A stretch of 64,000 nt of DNA from Planococcus maitriensis. GTDB taxonomy: Bacteria; Bacillota; Bacilli; Bacillales_A; Planococcaceae. Positions 17,643 to 25,930 of this stretch are shown here, one piece after another (positions within the stretch are counted from its first letter, which is position 1; every line of letters starts with the position of its first letter). The translations under genes and the position numbers were made by a program. The DNA is taken from assembly GCF_003289925.1 (NCBI RefSeq), contig NZ_QLZQ01000001.1, positions 1,232,282-1,296,281 of the forward strand, in the 5' to 3' direction. The notes under the pieces are model-generated. The model worked only from the letters and a program-made list of their open reading frames with translations, had not been told where the DNA came from and made no database searches.

Positions 17643-17969
17643 TTATGCATTTGTTTTTTGCTGTGGTTTGGCGATAATCCATTCGACGATGACAAACACT
17701 GCTACGAGGACAATCATTAAATTGATCAGCCCGGCGTCCAAATACTTATCGCGGAAAATGATGGCGACCGTCAAAACGTAAAAGACGGCCTGTGTTACTT
17801 TTGCAGCAGGCGGCACTTCGTTTTTCGGATAGCGCAGCCGGCCGAGCTGGAACGCCAGAAAAGCGAATAACAGAATTAAGTATTGTGGCCAAGTAAAGCT
17901 GTCGTTGACCAGATTATTCATCAATGCGTAAACGATTAATGGAACGAGATACAATAAAAGCGTTTTCAA
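17643..17969 (-). CDS. Integral membrane protein (108 aa), unknown function
   Basis: A 108-residue protein with about four predicted membrane segments (residues 2-18, 28-42, 58-74, 80-100). The ATG at 17969 lies behind a GAGGAT-type ribosome-binding site. It follows the 70-aa membrane gene by 18 nt on the same strand, so the pair are likely co-transcribed. No family is recognised. Confidence 0.7.
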   Translation of the reverse strand: MKTLLLYLVPLIVYALMNNLVNDSFTWPQYLILLFAFLAFQLGRLRYPKNEVPPAAKVTQAVFYVLTVAIIFRDKYLDAGLINLMIVLVAVFVIVEWIIAKPQQKTNA

Positions 17970-17987
17970 GGGAGATCCTCATTTCTG

Positions 17988-18200
17988 CTATTTTTTGCGC
18001 GGAGTGCTATTTTGCCGTTCTTTCAATAGCTGGATCAAATTGTAGACAGCGAAAGCGAGTGCAAGCCCGACGATGATCACCGATAATAAGGGATAGAGCG
18101 ATACGCCGTTTTGCATGATGTCCACGATGCGTGCATAGATGATGAATGGGCCGATCAGGATGATGAAAATATCGAGTGCGGTTCCTAGTTTCGATCTCAT
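17988..18200 (-). CDS. Small membrane protein (70 aa), unknown function
   Basis: A 70-residue protein with two predicted membrane segments (residues 9-25 and 36-58) and a basic tail (KERQNSTPRKK), which predicts a cytosolic C-terminus. The ATG follows a GGAGGCT ribosome-binding site. It is the first gene of a two-gene unit with the 108-aa membrane protein. No family is recognised. Confidence 0.68.
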   Translation of the reverse strand: MRSKLGTALDIFIILIGPFIIYARIVDIMQNGVSLYPLLSVIIVGLALAFAVYNLIQLLKERQNSTPRKK

Positions 18201-18265
18201 AAATAGCCTCCAGTAAATCAGTATGTCACCATCATATCAGAATCGCATGTGCCTGGCATGCCCAA

Positions 18266-18303
18266 AGCAAAAAGCAGCCGCTCAAAGTTGAACGGCTGCT
18301 TTC
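18266..18303 (-). terminator. Intrinsic terminator of the ypdP-RNase H operon
   Basis: On the minus strand, AAAGCAGCCG pairs with CGGCTGCTTT, with further pairing in the loop, followed by a T run. It lies just past the RNase H-like stop. Confidence 0.88.
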
Positions 18304-18304
18304 T

Positions 18305-18694
18305 TTATTTATGCTCTTTTAGTTTGTCGTTGGCAAGTGCATGGGCTGCCTTGTTCTGGGAATCCGGAATCCATTTGATGAAGCAATAATCGAATCCATC
18401 CGCAATCGCCAAGGATTCATCGAGCAGTTTTCTGTAGACCGGATTTTTCACGAAGCGTTTTTCGAAGGCATCGACGACGAGCTTCGAGTCCGATTTGATG
18501 GACACCATTCCTGTCGCGAGCGGACGAGCGAGCTCCAGCCCTTTTAACAGCGCCGTGAATTCGGCCTGGTGATTATCCATTTTGCCGACATACTGGCTCC
18601 ATTTGATGGAATGCCCTTCGCCTCTTAAAAACACGCCGACCGCGCTGACGTTGACACCGCCGGCAGTCGATGCGTCCACGAACAATTCGATCAT
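18305..18694 (-). CDS. Ribonuclease H-like protein (RNase HI fold)
   Basis: A 129-residue RNase H-fold protein. The acidic active-site residues are present: D7 in F-V-D-A-S-T, E45 in N-H-Q-A-E-F, D69 in I-K-S-D-S-K, and a late aspartate in H-A-L-A-N-D. It lacks the basic protrusion of E. coli RNase HI, like the short B. subtilis YpdQ/YpeP type. Those short Bacillus proteins have shown weak or no RNase HI activity in tests, so cleavage of RNA-DNA hybrids is likely but not certain. Its ATG overlaps the ypdP stop by 4 nt, so the two are translationally coupled. Confidence 0.85.
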   Translation of the reverse strand: MIELFVDASTAGGVNVSAVGVFLRGEGHSIKWSQYVGKMDNHQAEFTALLKGLELARPLATGMVSIKSDSKLVVDAFEKRFVKNPVYRKLLDESLAIADGFDYCFIKWIPDSQNKAAHALANDKLKEHK

Positions 18695-19386
18695 CGCGCG
18701 GCCTCCTGTTCATCGAGCGGCCGGATTTTCTTCGCGATATAGCCAAACGGCGTATCCAGTACCGACACGATAAATTTCAGGACATAGGTCGAGATGAAGA
18801 TCTGGATCCAGACATCGAACGGAAAGACGCCGAAAAAAGCGATCGATGTGAAGATCAAGGTGTCGATCAATTGGCTAAGCAGGGTCGAGCCGTTATTGCG
18901 GATCCAGAACTGGCTGTCTTTCGGAAAAACTTTCCGCAAAGCTGAAAAGACGATGACGTCGATATGCTGCGCAAGCAGATAGGCGATCATGCTGGCAATG
19001 GCGATTTGCGGCACCAGGCCGAATACGGTTTCGAGTGCTCCGTGGGCAAAATCACTGTCCGCGGGAATGAACTGAAGGCCGAATTGCATCGTCACGACCA
19101 TGATCAAAAGCGAGGAAAAGCCGAGCCATACTGCTTTTTTCGCTTCTTTTCTGCCGTATTTTTCATTGAGGATATCGGTTGCAAGAAAAGTCGAGGCATA
19201 CAAGCTATTGCCGAGCGTTGCGGTCAATCCGATGATTTCAATCGTCTTTGTCACTTGGATATTCGCCAGGATGGTGGCGAAAGCGACCCAGGCGAACAGC
19301 CCGGTCTTGCCAAACACTTTATACATGATGAGCAATAACACAAAATTGAACAGGGCGAAGCCGAGCCCTAAGAATTCATTAAACAA
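18691..19386 (-). CDS. ypdP: Queuosine precursor transporter, YhhQ/VUT family
   Basis: A 231-residue, roughly six-helix membrane protein of the COG1738 (QPTR/YhhQ) family, which imports preQ1 or preQ0 for queuosine tRNA modification. Family motifs visible are A-S-T-F-L-A-T-D-I-L-N-E-K-Y-G near residues 65-79, L-A-Q-H-I-D-V near 140, and N-N-G-S-T-L-L-S-Q-L-I-D-T-L near 165-178. It starts at a TTG 7 nt after GGAGG. That Shine-Dalgarno is the tail of a preQ1-I aptamer, which strongly supports the substrate. It is co-transcribed with the RNase H-like gene, as in B. subtilis. Confidence 0.92.
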   Translation of the reverse strand: MFNEFLGLGFALFNFVLLLIMYKVFGKTGLFAWVAFATILANIQVTKTIEIIGLTATLGNSLYASTFLATDILNEKYGRKEAKKAVWLGFSSLLIMVVTMQFGLQFIPADSDFAHGALETVFGLVPQIAIASMIAYLLAQHIDVIVFSALRKVFPKDSQFWIRNNGSTLLSQLIDTLIFTSIAFFGVFPFDVWIQIFISTYVLKFIVSVLDTPFGYIAKKIRPLDEQEAAR

Positions 19387-19393
19387 ACTGCTT

Positions 19394-19432
19394 CCTCCTT
19401 AGTTTTGGTAGAGCGGGAAGTTTCGAACCGCT
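19394..19432 (-). promoter_or_regulatory. preQ1 class I riboswitch controlling ypdP
   Basis: On the minus strand, AGCGG pairs with CCGCT to form P1. The loop begins TTC, as in the consensus, and the 3' tail is C-rich to A-rich and ends AAAACTAAGGAGG. This matches the short preQ1-I aptamer (GGUUC, CCC, then AAAACUAAGG). The aptamer tail is continuous with the Shine-Dalgarno of ypdP, so ligand binding should hide the ribosome-binding site and repress translation. It lies just 3' of a consensus promoter. Confidence 0.88.
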
Positions 19433-19455
19433 GAAGGACGAAAATGTCCCAAGCC

Positions 19456-19484
19456 AGTATACCGATTGTTGCGGAAAAAAACAA
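19456..19484 (-). promoter_or_regulatory. SigA promoter of the ypdP operon
   Basis: Minus-strand TTGTTT, a 17-nt spacer, then TATACT. The expected start of transcription lies about 15 nt before the preQ1-I aptamer. Confidence 0.75.
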
Positions 19485-19528
19485 ATTCATAGTAGAATAA
19501 TAGAATGACATTTTGCGGAGGGACCCGA

Positions 19529-19726
19529 ATGAAAAAAGTATCCATTATCAACGAAATCGATGAAATGCTCAATACGTATTGTGAAGGCTGCTTTGTCAAA
19601 GCCCAACTCCGCAAGGACGAAGGAAAAACAGCGGCGCACCGCTTTTGCATCAGCGAATGCACAGTCGGCACCCAATTGCAGTTTTTGGGCCAGGAATTGA
19701 ATAAAATCGGCACGGGCGGTAAGTGA
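19529..19726 (+). CDS. ypeQ: Zinc-finger protein of the C2HCIx2C type (YpeQ)
   Basis: A 65-residue protein with C18-x2-C21 and H37-x2-C40-I-x2-C44, exactly the zf-C2HCIx2C pattern that names the family. It probably binds one zinc ion; its role in the cell is unknown. The ATG at 19529 follows CGGAGGG. In B. subtilis ypeQ also neighbours ypdP and the RNase H-like gene. It is divergent from ypdP and convergent with the cold-shock gene. Confidence 0.88.
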   Translation: MKKVSIINEIDEMLNTYCEGCFVKAQLRKDEGKTAAHRFCISECTVGTQLQFLGQELNKIGTGGK

Positions 19727-19799
19727 ACCCTTGAGCCGCTGCAGGGCGTTTTCATGAGCATAGCAATCCAGTATGCACGGATTTGCCTGAATAAAAAGA

Positions 19800-19829
19800 A
19801 GACCCAGGAAAAATTCCTGGGTCTTTTTG
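19800..19829. terminator. Terminator between ypeQ and the csp gene
   Basis: Stem agacccaggaa / ttcctgggtct with flanking A and T runs. It serves the minus-strand csp gene and may serve ypeQ too. Confidence 0.85.
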
Positions 19830-19838
19830 TTTCAATTT

Positions 19839-20045
19839 TTATGGTTGGTCCTGCGCGACGTTCGCTGCTTGCGGCCCGCGATTGCCGTCAATGATATCGA
19901 ACGAGACAGCTGCGCCTTCTTGCAGCGATCGGAAACCATCACCTTGGATGCCGGTAAAATGGACAAAAACATCATCACCGTTGTCACATTCGATAAAGCC
20001 ATAGCCTTTTTCTGAATTGAACCATTTCACAATTCCGTGGTGCAT
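19839..20045 (-). CDS. Cold-shock protein, CspA/CspD family
   Basis: A 68-residue single cold-shock domain, the normal size. RNP1 is K-G-Y-G-F-I-E at residues 13-19 and RNP2 is V-F-V-H-F near 26-30, so the aromatic nucleic-acid-binding face is intact. It acts as an RNA chaperone. It begins with MHHGIVKW and ends [12 protein letters not shown]. The start follows AGGGGGAAGG. A consensus promoter lies about 60 nt upstream. It is one of two canonical Csp proteins in this window. Confidence 0.93.
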   Translation of the reverse strand: MHHGIVKWFNSEKGYGFIECDNGDDVFVHFTGIQGDGFRSLQEGAAVSFDIIDGNRGPQAANVAQDQP

Positions 20046-20106
20046 GGACCTTCCCCCTAATATTCAGATTGTCGGACCCTCAGCTTTAGAGCCAATGGAT
20101 GGCTTA

Positions 20107-20135
20107 ACTATACATGATGGTGCATATAAGGTCAA
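20107..20135 (-). promoter_or_regulatory. SigA promoter of the csp gene at 19839
   Basis: Minus-strand TTGACC, a 17-nt spacer, then TATAGT. The predicted 5' leader is about 55 nt long. Confidence 0.75.
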
Positions 20136-20207
20136 TACGGCGATGGGGCGCCGTTTCAGTCCATTACACGTTATAATGGGGCCAGAACAATTTAAAGGAG
20201 AGAACCC

Positions 20208-20843
20208 ATGAATCACCAAGCCATAGCGGACTGCCGCATGAAAGTGAAAAGTATCTATGAACAATTTGACGCCAGCCACGACTGGCAGCACATCGAACGG
20301 GTGCTGGAAAATGCGCGCCATATTGCAAAGGCGGAAGGCGGCGATCAGGCACTGATCGAGCTTGCCGTATTATTGCATGACGTCTCCGACCCGAAATACA
20401 AAAAGGCGGGAGAAGACCCGGAACAAGAAATCCTCCAGCAGCTTGAGCTGACGGACGCTGAGCGCAGCGAGATTCGCTCGATTATCCGGACCGTCTCTTT
20501 TAAAGGCGGGACGAACGAAGAACCTGCAACGCTTGAAGGCAGAATCGTCCGCGATGCCGACCGCCTCGATGCGATCGGTGCGATCGGCATTGCACGCGCC
20601 TTTGCATACGGCGGCGCAAAAGGCCGTAAATTATATGACCATGATGAACAGGCGCGCACCGCGATGACCGAAAGCGAATACCGGAACGGCGATACGAGCA
20701 CCGTGACGCATTTTTACGAGAAGCTTTTGCTGTTGAAAGAACTCATGTTGACGGATAGCGGAAAGCAAATGGCTGAAGAACGCCACCGATTTATGCTATC
20801 CTTTCTAGAGCAACTACAAAACGAAACGGATGGGAAAAAATGA
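20208..20843 (+). CDS. ypgQ: HD-domain phosphohydrolase YpgQ
   Basis: A 211-residue HD-superfamily metal phosphohydrolase. The first ligand is H28 in D-W-Q-H-I-E-R-V, then H57-D58 in V-L-L-H-D-V, and a late aspartate in R-D-A-D-R-L-D-A-I-G. B. subtilis YpgQ hydrolyses nucleoside triphosphates to the monophosphate and pyrophosphate. The ATG follows AAAGGAGAG. It overlaps the ABC-F gene by 4 nt (ATGA), so the two are translationally coupled; a TATAAT -10 lies at 20172-20177. Confidence 0.88.
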   Translation: MNHQAIADCRMKVKSIYEQFDASHDWQHIERVLENARHIAKAEGGDQALIELAVLLHDVSDPKYKKAGEDPEQEILQQLELTDAERSEIRSIIRTVSFKGGTNEEPATLEGRIVRDADRLDAIGAIGIARAFAYGGAKGRKLYDHDEQARTAMTESEYRNGDTSTVTHFYEKLLLLKELMLTDSGKQMAEERHRFMLSFLEQLQNETDGKK

Positions 20844-22732
20844 GCCACTTACACGTAACAAACCTAAGCAAATCAGTGGGGGTCAAAACCCTCTTCACCA
20901 ATGTCGAATTCTCGCTTTACCCGGGAGAACGTGCCGGCTTGATCGGCGTCAACGGCACCGGCAAGTCGACTCTTTTGTCGATCCTTGCTGGCGAGCTCGA
21001 ATCCGACACCATGGAAATGGACCATCCAAAAAAATACCGGATTACCTATTTGATGCAGGAGCCTGAATTCGACGAATCGCTGACTGTCCTGGAAACGGTC
21101 TTCTCCGGCGACTCGCCGTTGCTTGCGCTCAACCGTTCCTATGAAAAGGCGCTGCAAAATATGATCGCTGACTCGGGGTCTGAACAATTGCAGGAAGAAT
21201 TGATGAAAATCCAGGAAGGCATGGAACGCGAAAACGCCTGGGATATCAACGCCTTGGCCAAAACGGCATTGACCAAACTTGGCATCGATATGTACGACCA
21301 GCAAGTCAGCGAATTGTCCGGCGGCCAGCGCAAACGCGTAGCGCTCGCCAAAGCCTTGATCGAACCGGCCGACTTGATCCTCTTGGACGAGCCGACCAAC
21401 CATTTGGACGCAGGCTCTACGGAATGGCTGCAGGAAACGCTTCTGCGCATGAACAGCGCCATGCTGTTCGTAACGCATGACCGTTACTTCCTCGACGCTG
21501 TCTCGACGCATATCTTTGAACTGGCCGACCAGACGATGTATACGCATAAAGGAAACTACGGCGACTACCTGGAAGCAAAAGCCGTGCGCGAAGAAATGGC
21601 CGAAGCGACGAAACAAAAGATGCACAACCGTTTCCGCTCGGAGCTGAAATGGATCCGCCGCGGCGCGAAAGCCCGCAGCACAAAGCAAAAAGCGCGCATC
21701 CAGCGTTTTGACCAATTATCGGAAGACCTGCAATCAACGTCCGATAACACGAGCCTTGAACTATCGATGCAGAGCCAGCGACTCGGCAAGAAAATCATCG
21801 AAGGGGAAGACTTGGCCGTTTCATACGGCGACCATCAAATTTTCCATTCCTTCGACTTCTTACTGCAAGGCGGCGACCGCATCGGTATCGTCGGGCCGAA
21901 TGGTGCCGGGAAATCGACGCTCATGAAATTGATCGCCGGCGACCTGGAAGCGACAAGCGGCACGTTGGACTACGGAAGTACCGTCAAGATCGCGCATTTC
22001 ACGCAGCGTTTACCGGAAATGGACGAATCCCAGCGCATGATCGAATACATCCAGGAAGTATCGAGCGATTTCGAAGCGGAAAAAGGCGTACGTTTGTCCG
22101 CGACTCAAATGCTCGAACGATTCCTGTTCCCGTCGAATGCCCACGGCACCTTGATCGGCAAATTGTCAGGAGGCGAACGCAAGCGCTTGTACTTGCTGAA
22201 ATTGTTGATGGAAAAACCGAATATCCTGTTGCTCGATGAGCCGACGAATGATCTGGATATCCAGACTTTATCCGTCCTTGAAGACTTTTTGGAGAATTTC
22301 CCAGGCGTCGTCTTGACCATTTCCCACGACCGCTTTTTCCTTGACCGGATCGCGAAAAAGCTATGGACGCTCGGAAGCGGCACGGTCGAAGAGTATCAAG
22401 GATTGTACACGGACTGGCTGAAAGAAAAGAAGCCGGTAGTTGAGCCGCAAGCTGCTATTGTGGCAAATGACATGCCGGCTGCAGACTCTGCATCGCGAGC
22501 ACCGGAAAAAAAGAAGAAGATGAGTTTCCTCGAGAAAAAGGAATATGATGGCATACTCGACAAAATCGCGGAAGTGGAAGACAAAATCGAGCAGACCGAG
22601 GCGGAAATGTCCAAAGCCGGGTCTGATTTTGATAAATTGCAGGAATTGACCGACCAAATCGATGCTTACACCGTCGAGTACGATGAATTGATCGAACGGT
22701 GGAGCTATCTGCAGGAACTGGCAGAAGCGTAA
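20840..22732 (+). CDS. yfmR: ABC-F translation factor, YfmR/Uup type
   Basis: A 630-residue soluble ABC-F ATPase with two nucleotide-binding domains. The first Walker A is G-V-N-G-T-G-K-S-T at 36-44, and LSGGQRKRVALAKAL follows near 156. The second Walker A is G-P-N-G-A-G-K-S-T near 353, with LSGGERKRLYLLKLL near 445. The linker between them is basic. A C-terminal coiled coil, about residues 555-630, follows and marks the Uup/YfmR subgroup. Members act on the ribosomal E site; YfmR relieves stalling at proline-rich or Asp-Pro sequences. It sits in an operon between ypgQ and cvfC. Confidence 0.92.
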   Translation: MSHLHVTNLSKSVGVKTLFTNVEFSLYPGERAGLIGVNGTGKSTLLSILAGELESDTMEMDHPKKYRITYLMQEPEFDESLTVLETVFSGDSPLLALNRSYEKALQNMIADSGSEQLQEELMKIQEGMERENAWDINALAKTALTKLGIDMYDQQVSELSGGQRKRVALAKALIEPADLILLDEPTNHLDAGSTEWLQETLLRMNSAMLFVTHDRYFLDAVSTHIFELADQTMYTHKGNYGDYLEAKAVREEMAEATKQKMHNRFRSELKWIRRGAKARSTKQKARIQRFDQLSEDLQSTSDNTSLELSMQSQRLGKKIIEGEDLAVSYGDHQIFHSFDFLLQGGDRIGIVGPNGAGKSTLMKLIAGDLEATSGTLDYGSTVKIAHFTQRLPEMDESQRMIEYIQEVSSDFEAEKGVRLSATQMLERFLFPSNAHGTLIGKLSGGERKRLYLLKLLMEKPNILLLDEPTNDLDIQTLSVLEDFLENFPGVVLTISHDRFFLDRIAKKLWTLGSGTVEEYQGLYTDWLKEKKPVVEPQAAIVANDMPAADSASRAPEKKKKMSFLEKKEYDGILDKIAEVEDKIEQTEAEMSKAGSDFDKLQELTDQIDAYTVEYDELIERWSYLQELAEA

Positions 22733-22752
22733 TACACACAGGAGGGATTATC

Positions 22753-23883
22753 TTGAAAATAGTAGCTATTGAACCGACTCCAAGCCCGAATACGATGAAA
22801 GTGATCATCGACCAGGAATTGCCGTTCGGGAAAAGCCATAATTACAAGAAAGACCAGACGGAAGGCGCGCCGAAAGAAGTGCAGGAAATCTTAGAGATCG
22901 ATGGCGTCAAAGGCGTCTACCATGTGGCGGATTTCCTTGCCGTCGAACGCAACGCAAAATCCGACTGGGAAGGCATTCTTGCTGATGTCCGGCGCGTCTT
23001 CGGCGAAGGCAATGGCTCCGAGGAAGAACTCGAGATCGATGAGCATTTCGGTGAAGTGTATGTCCATGTCCAGGAATTCAAAGGCATTCCGTTGCAAGTA
23101 AAAGTGTTCGATTCGCAATCGGAAGAGCGCTTTGCGATGCCGAACCGTTTTGTGCAGGCGATGAACAAAGTCATGGACCCGACTGATGAAAACTTCATTT
23201 TCCAGCGCAAATGGGCAGATTACGGCGTCCGCTACGGCGAAAAAGAGGAAATCGGCAAAAGCATCGTCGAAGAAATCGAAGCGGCTTACCCTGACGACCG
23301 TTTGGAATCCTTGACCAGCAAAACCGAATCAAATGAATCGGCTGGCAAAATCGACAAACGCAGAGTATCGCTGGAAGAATTCGACGCACCGGATTGGGAA
23401 ACGCGCTTTCAATTGCTCGGCCAATTGGTTGAAGCGGATCTTGAGGATTTGCAGCTGTTAGGAAAGGCATTGGAAGACGACAAAATGTCGATCCGCCGCC
23501 AAGCAGCCATCTATCTCGGCGACATCGACGACGAAGCGGTCGTACCGTACGCAGAACAGGCGATGAGAGACAAGTCATGGGCGGTCCGCCGCACAGCTGG
23601 TGACACCATCAGCGACCTTGGCTTCGAAGCGTTCGAACCGATCATGATCGAAACATTGCAAGACAAGAACAAGCTCGTGCGCTGGCGTGCCGCGATGTTC
23701 TTGTACGAAACTGGAACAGAACAAGCGCTTCCGGCACTGAAGGAAGCGGAAAATGACCCTGAGTTCGAAGTGAAGCTCCAGATCAAGATGGCGATCGCCC
23801 GCATCGAACAAGGCGAAGAAGCGCGCGGTTCGGTATGGAAGCAAATGACCGAAGCCCGCCAGACGATGAAAGACAATAAGTAA
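22753..23883 (+). CDS. ypgR: Conserved virulence factor C / YpgR (NifU N-domain with HEAT-like repeats)
   Basis: A 376-residue protein. Residues 1-90 match the scaffold N-domain of Nfu/NifU proteins (T-P-S-P-N-T-M-K-V near residue 10). The rest holds HEAT-like repeats (D-K-M-S-I-R-R-Q-A-A-I-Y-L-G-D-I, D-K-S-W-A-V-R-R-T-A-G-D, D-K-N-K-L-V-R-W-R-A-A-M). S. aureus CvfC has the same layout and affects virulence; the biochemical role is unclear. The TTG at 22753 follows GGAGGGA. It lies 20 nt after the ABC-F gene in the same operon. Confidence 0.87.
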   Translation: MKIVAIEPTPSPNTMKVIIDQELPFGKSHNYKKDQTEGAPKEVQEILEIDGVKGVYHVADFLAVERNAKSDWEGILADVRRVFGEGNGSEEELEIDEHFGEVYVHVQEFKGIPLQVKVFDSQSEERFAMPNRFVQAMNKVMDPTDENFIFQRKWADYGVRYGEKEEIGKSIVEEIEAAYPDDRLESLTSKTESNESAGKIDKRRVSLEEFDAPDWETRFQLLGQLVEADLEDLQLLGKALEDDKMSIRRQAAIYLGDIDDEAVVPYAEQAMRDKSWAVRRTAGDTISDLGFEAFEPIMIETLQDKNKLVRWRAAMFLYETGTEQALPALKEAENDPEFEVKLQIKMAIARIEQGEEARGSVWKQMTEARQTMKDNK

Positions 23884-23954
23884 GAGGCAAATGTTTCCCG
23901 CCTCCTTCCTTGAGGTAAAGAGCAATACGACGCTTTACTTGGAGGAGATAGAAA

Positions 23955-24260
23955 ATGGCTGAAAAACAAGTGTATTCGATAGAAGTGCTTTGCCGAGGCA
24001 AGTACGAATCGTGGGAATTCGAGCAGGAAGACGAACGCGACAGGTTTTATGAGTCGGTGAAGAAAGAATTCGCCGATCATGCGTTCGAAGAAGAGCCGAC
24101 GGATGTGGAAGATACGGAAATCCTGCAGTTGAGCGCCAATTCCATGCATATCGATGAGGAAGGCGAAGTGGACCAGAAAATGCGCTATGACTGGTTCCAT
24201 TACGATAGTTTCGGGGATATGCTGGCGTATATTAATGAACATTATAAAGAAAAACATTAG
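23955..24260 (+). CDS. Small acidic protein (101 aa), unknown function
   Basis: A 101-residue, very acidic soluble protein with many Glu and Asp residues (for example FEQEDERDRFYE, EEEPTDVEDTE) and no cysteine cluster beyond a single Cys. The ATG follows GGAGGAG. It lies downstream of ypgR and is closed by a strong terminator. No family is recognised. Confidence 0.7.
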   Translation: MAEKQVYSIEVLCRGKYESWEFEQEDERDRFYESVKKEFADHAFEEEPTDVEDTEILQLSANSMHIDEEGEVDQKMRYDWFHYDSFGDMLAYINEHYKEKH

Positions 24261-24276
24261 TTGGATCCCAAAAATG

Positions 24277-24322
24277 AAAATGGCAGCAAACTGCATGTAT
24301 GCAGTTTGCTGCCATTTTTTTA
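24277..24322. terminator. Strong intrinsic terminator
   Basis: A 19-bp perfect inverted repeat (aatggcagcaaactgca paired with tgcagtttgctgccatt at its core) with a 4-nt loop, then a run of seven T. It ends the ypgQ-yfmR-ypgR unit. Confidence 0.92.
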
Positions 24323-24370
24323 CTGGGATTAGTTAGCGATGACCAATGCTGAGAAAAATCACAATGATTT

Positions 24371-25120
24371 TTATTCACAGCCGACACCGTCACCGTCTCG
24401 ATCGAGATGCTTACCGTATCCGGGGTCGCCACGGTAAACAGGGGCGGCCCCGTCTTCCCGGGCCGCAGTGCAATTGTCATACTCTACCGAAGCAGTTGAT
24501 GAAGCCGGGGCTGCGGCAGCTGTTGATGGTTCATTAGAAACTTGAGGAGTCGAGTCTTCAGCCTGTGCTGTTAAACCTGAAATGGTGTCATTTAACGCGT
24601 CATTTTCAGCTTGAGCATCAGCGAGCTGTTTTTCGAGAGCGCTTATATTTTCCGTCAAACCTTCTTTTTCTTGATTGAATGTTTCTTTTTGTTTTTTCAA
24701 TTCGTCAGCTGCATTTTCATTTTCCGCCATTTTTACGGTCATCTCTTCAATCAGTTCTTTATTCGTAGTGTTTTCTTCACTCAATAAAGCCAATTCATTT
24801 TTTTTGTCGTTCCAATCGCTCTGTAATTCATTGTATTTAGTTTCTATGTCGTTTTTTTCAGCGGCAATTTCCCTGTTCTCGAATTCAAGTTCATCGTTTA
24901 ACACCAGTAAATTATCACGCTCGGCTTCCATTTGCCTTGTCCCTAGAAAATCAAAAATGAGTATGGAAAGCGCCAATACAGCAAAAGCGATAAAAGCATT
25001 TCGCCCATAGCCCTGTGGCCCATGGGCTTTTTTAGTTGATTTGACCATTAACCATTGAATACCAAAAACAGCAAAAAGGATTCCAGCAGCCACAGCCAGT
25101 AGGATGAAAAACGCTTGCAT
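24371..25120 (-). CDS. Membrane-anchored coiled-coil protein with C-terminal Excalibur domain
   Basis: A 249-residue protein. Two hydrophobic segments at residues 3-24 and 43-60 suggest a membrane anchor. A long coiled coil follows, about residues 70-190, rich in Glu, Lys, Asn and Leu. After a Ser/Thr/Ala linker it ends in an Excalibur calcium-binding domain (Y-D-N-C-T-A-A, then D-R-D-G-D-G-V-G-C-E), where the DxDxDG loop and the two Cys are intact. The Excalibur part probably faces outside the cell. Its base composition is more AT-rich than its neighbours, and the next 375 nt upstream are extremely AT-rich, which may mean transfer. Confidence 0.8.
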   Translation of the reverse strand: MQAFFILLAVAAGILFAVFGIQWLMVKSTKKAHGPQGYGRNAFIAFAVLALSILIFDFLGTRQMEAERDNLLVLNDELEFENREIAAEKNDIETKYNELQSDWNDKKNELALLSEENTTNKELIEEMTVKMAENENAADELKKQKETFNQEKEGLTENISALEKQLADAQAENDALNDTISGLTAQAEDSTPQVSNEPSTAAAAPASSTASVEYDNCTAAREDGAAPVYRGDPGYGKHLDRDGDGVGCE

Positions 25121-25495
25121 TAAACTCCCCCCTTAACCTTTTTTGTGAGTTTATAACAGCGGAAGAGAGAGACTATGGTAAACCAATTTTTGAAACACTG
25201 AAAATTGATATCATCAATGGTAAATTATTATAAAAGTTAAATTAATTATAACATATAAGTAAATTTTTTATGTTAAAAAAATGATAATAAATAACTTTTT
25301 TGATATTTCGTGGAGTCTGAAGAAAACGCAAGAAGATTTTATGGATGTCCAATTTTGGAAAGATGATTTCAGTCCAGGATATGTGATTAAAATCATTTAC
25401 ATGTCAACAAATGAAATTAACCTTCAAGTAAGTTAGAATAAAGAGTGGAGAAGTAAAACCATTCTTATAAAAAATTAAAGAAAGCAGGGATATAT
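25121..25495. other. AT-rich gene-poor region with a degraded ORF
   Basis: This 375-nt stretch is far richer in A and T than the rest of the window. It contains one uninterrupted reading frame, 25281-25436 on the plus strand, of 51 codons (starting MIINNFFDISWSLKKTQEDF). It has no good ribosome-binding site. It may be the remnant of a lost gene. I see nothing else in it. Confidence 0.5.
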
Positions 25496-25930
25496 ATGAA
25501 CGCATACGATGAATACATGAAGGGCATTGTCGTCCCGATGCGCAAAGAATTGACGGAATCCGGATTCACGGAGCTGACGACGGCTGAAGATGTCAATGAA
25601 CATATGAGCACGGCACAAGGCGTGAGCCTCGTGATCATCAACTCAATCTGCGGATGTGCCGCAGGGCTTGCACGCCCGGCAGTACGCGAAGCGGTTGAAC
25701 TGTCTGAGCATAAGCCGGATCATTTGGTGACAGTATTTGCTGGGCAAGACAAGGAAGCGACAGCGCAGATGCGCCAGTATTTTGAGGAAGTGCCGCCATC
25801 GTCTCCTTCAATCGCAGTCTTGAAAGACGGGCAGCTTGCGCATTTCATTCCGCGCGAAGAAATCGAAGGCTTTGAGATGGAACAAGTGCGTGATGCCGTG
25901 AAACAAGCGATCGAGGAAGCAGCGCAGTGA
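25496..25930 (+). CDS. brxA: Bacilliredoxin BrxA (YphP family)
   Basis: A 144-residue thioredoxin-like protein with the C-G-C active motif at residues 52-54 in N-S-I-C-G-C-A-A-G, characteristic of the BrxA/BrxB (YphP/YqiW) family. It removes bacillithiol from S-bacillithiolated proteins, so it works with bacillithiol in oxidative stress defence. The next gene, a methyltransferase, starts with an overlap of 4 nt (GTGA), so the two are coupled. In B. subtilis yphP lies in the same part of the chromosome. Confidence 0.93.
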   Translation: MNAYDEYMKGIVVPMRKELTESGFTELTTAEDVNEHMSTAQGVSLVIINSICGCAAGLARPAVREAVELSEHKPDHLVTVFAGQDKEATAQMRQYFEEVPPSSPSIAVLKDGQLAHFIPREEIEGFEMEQVRDAVKQAIEEAAQ

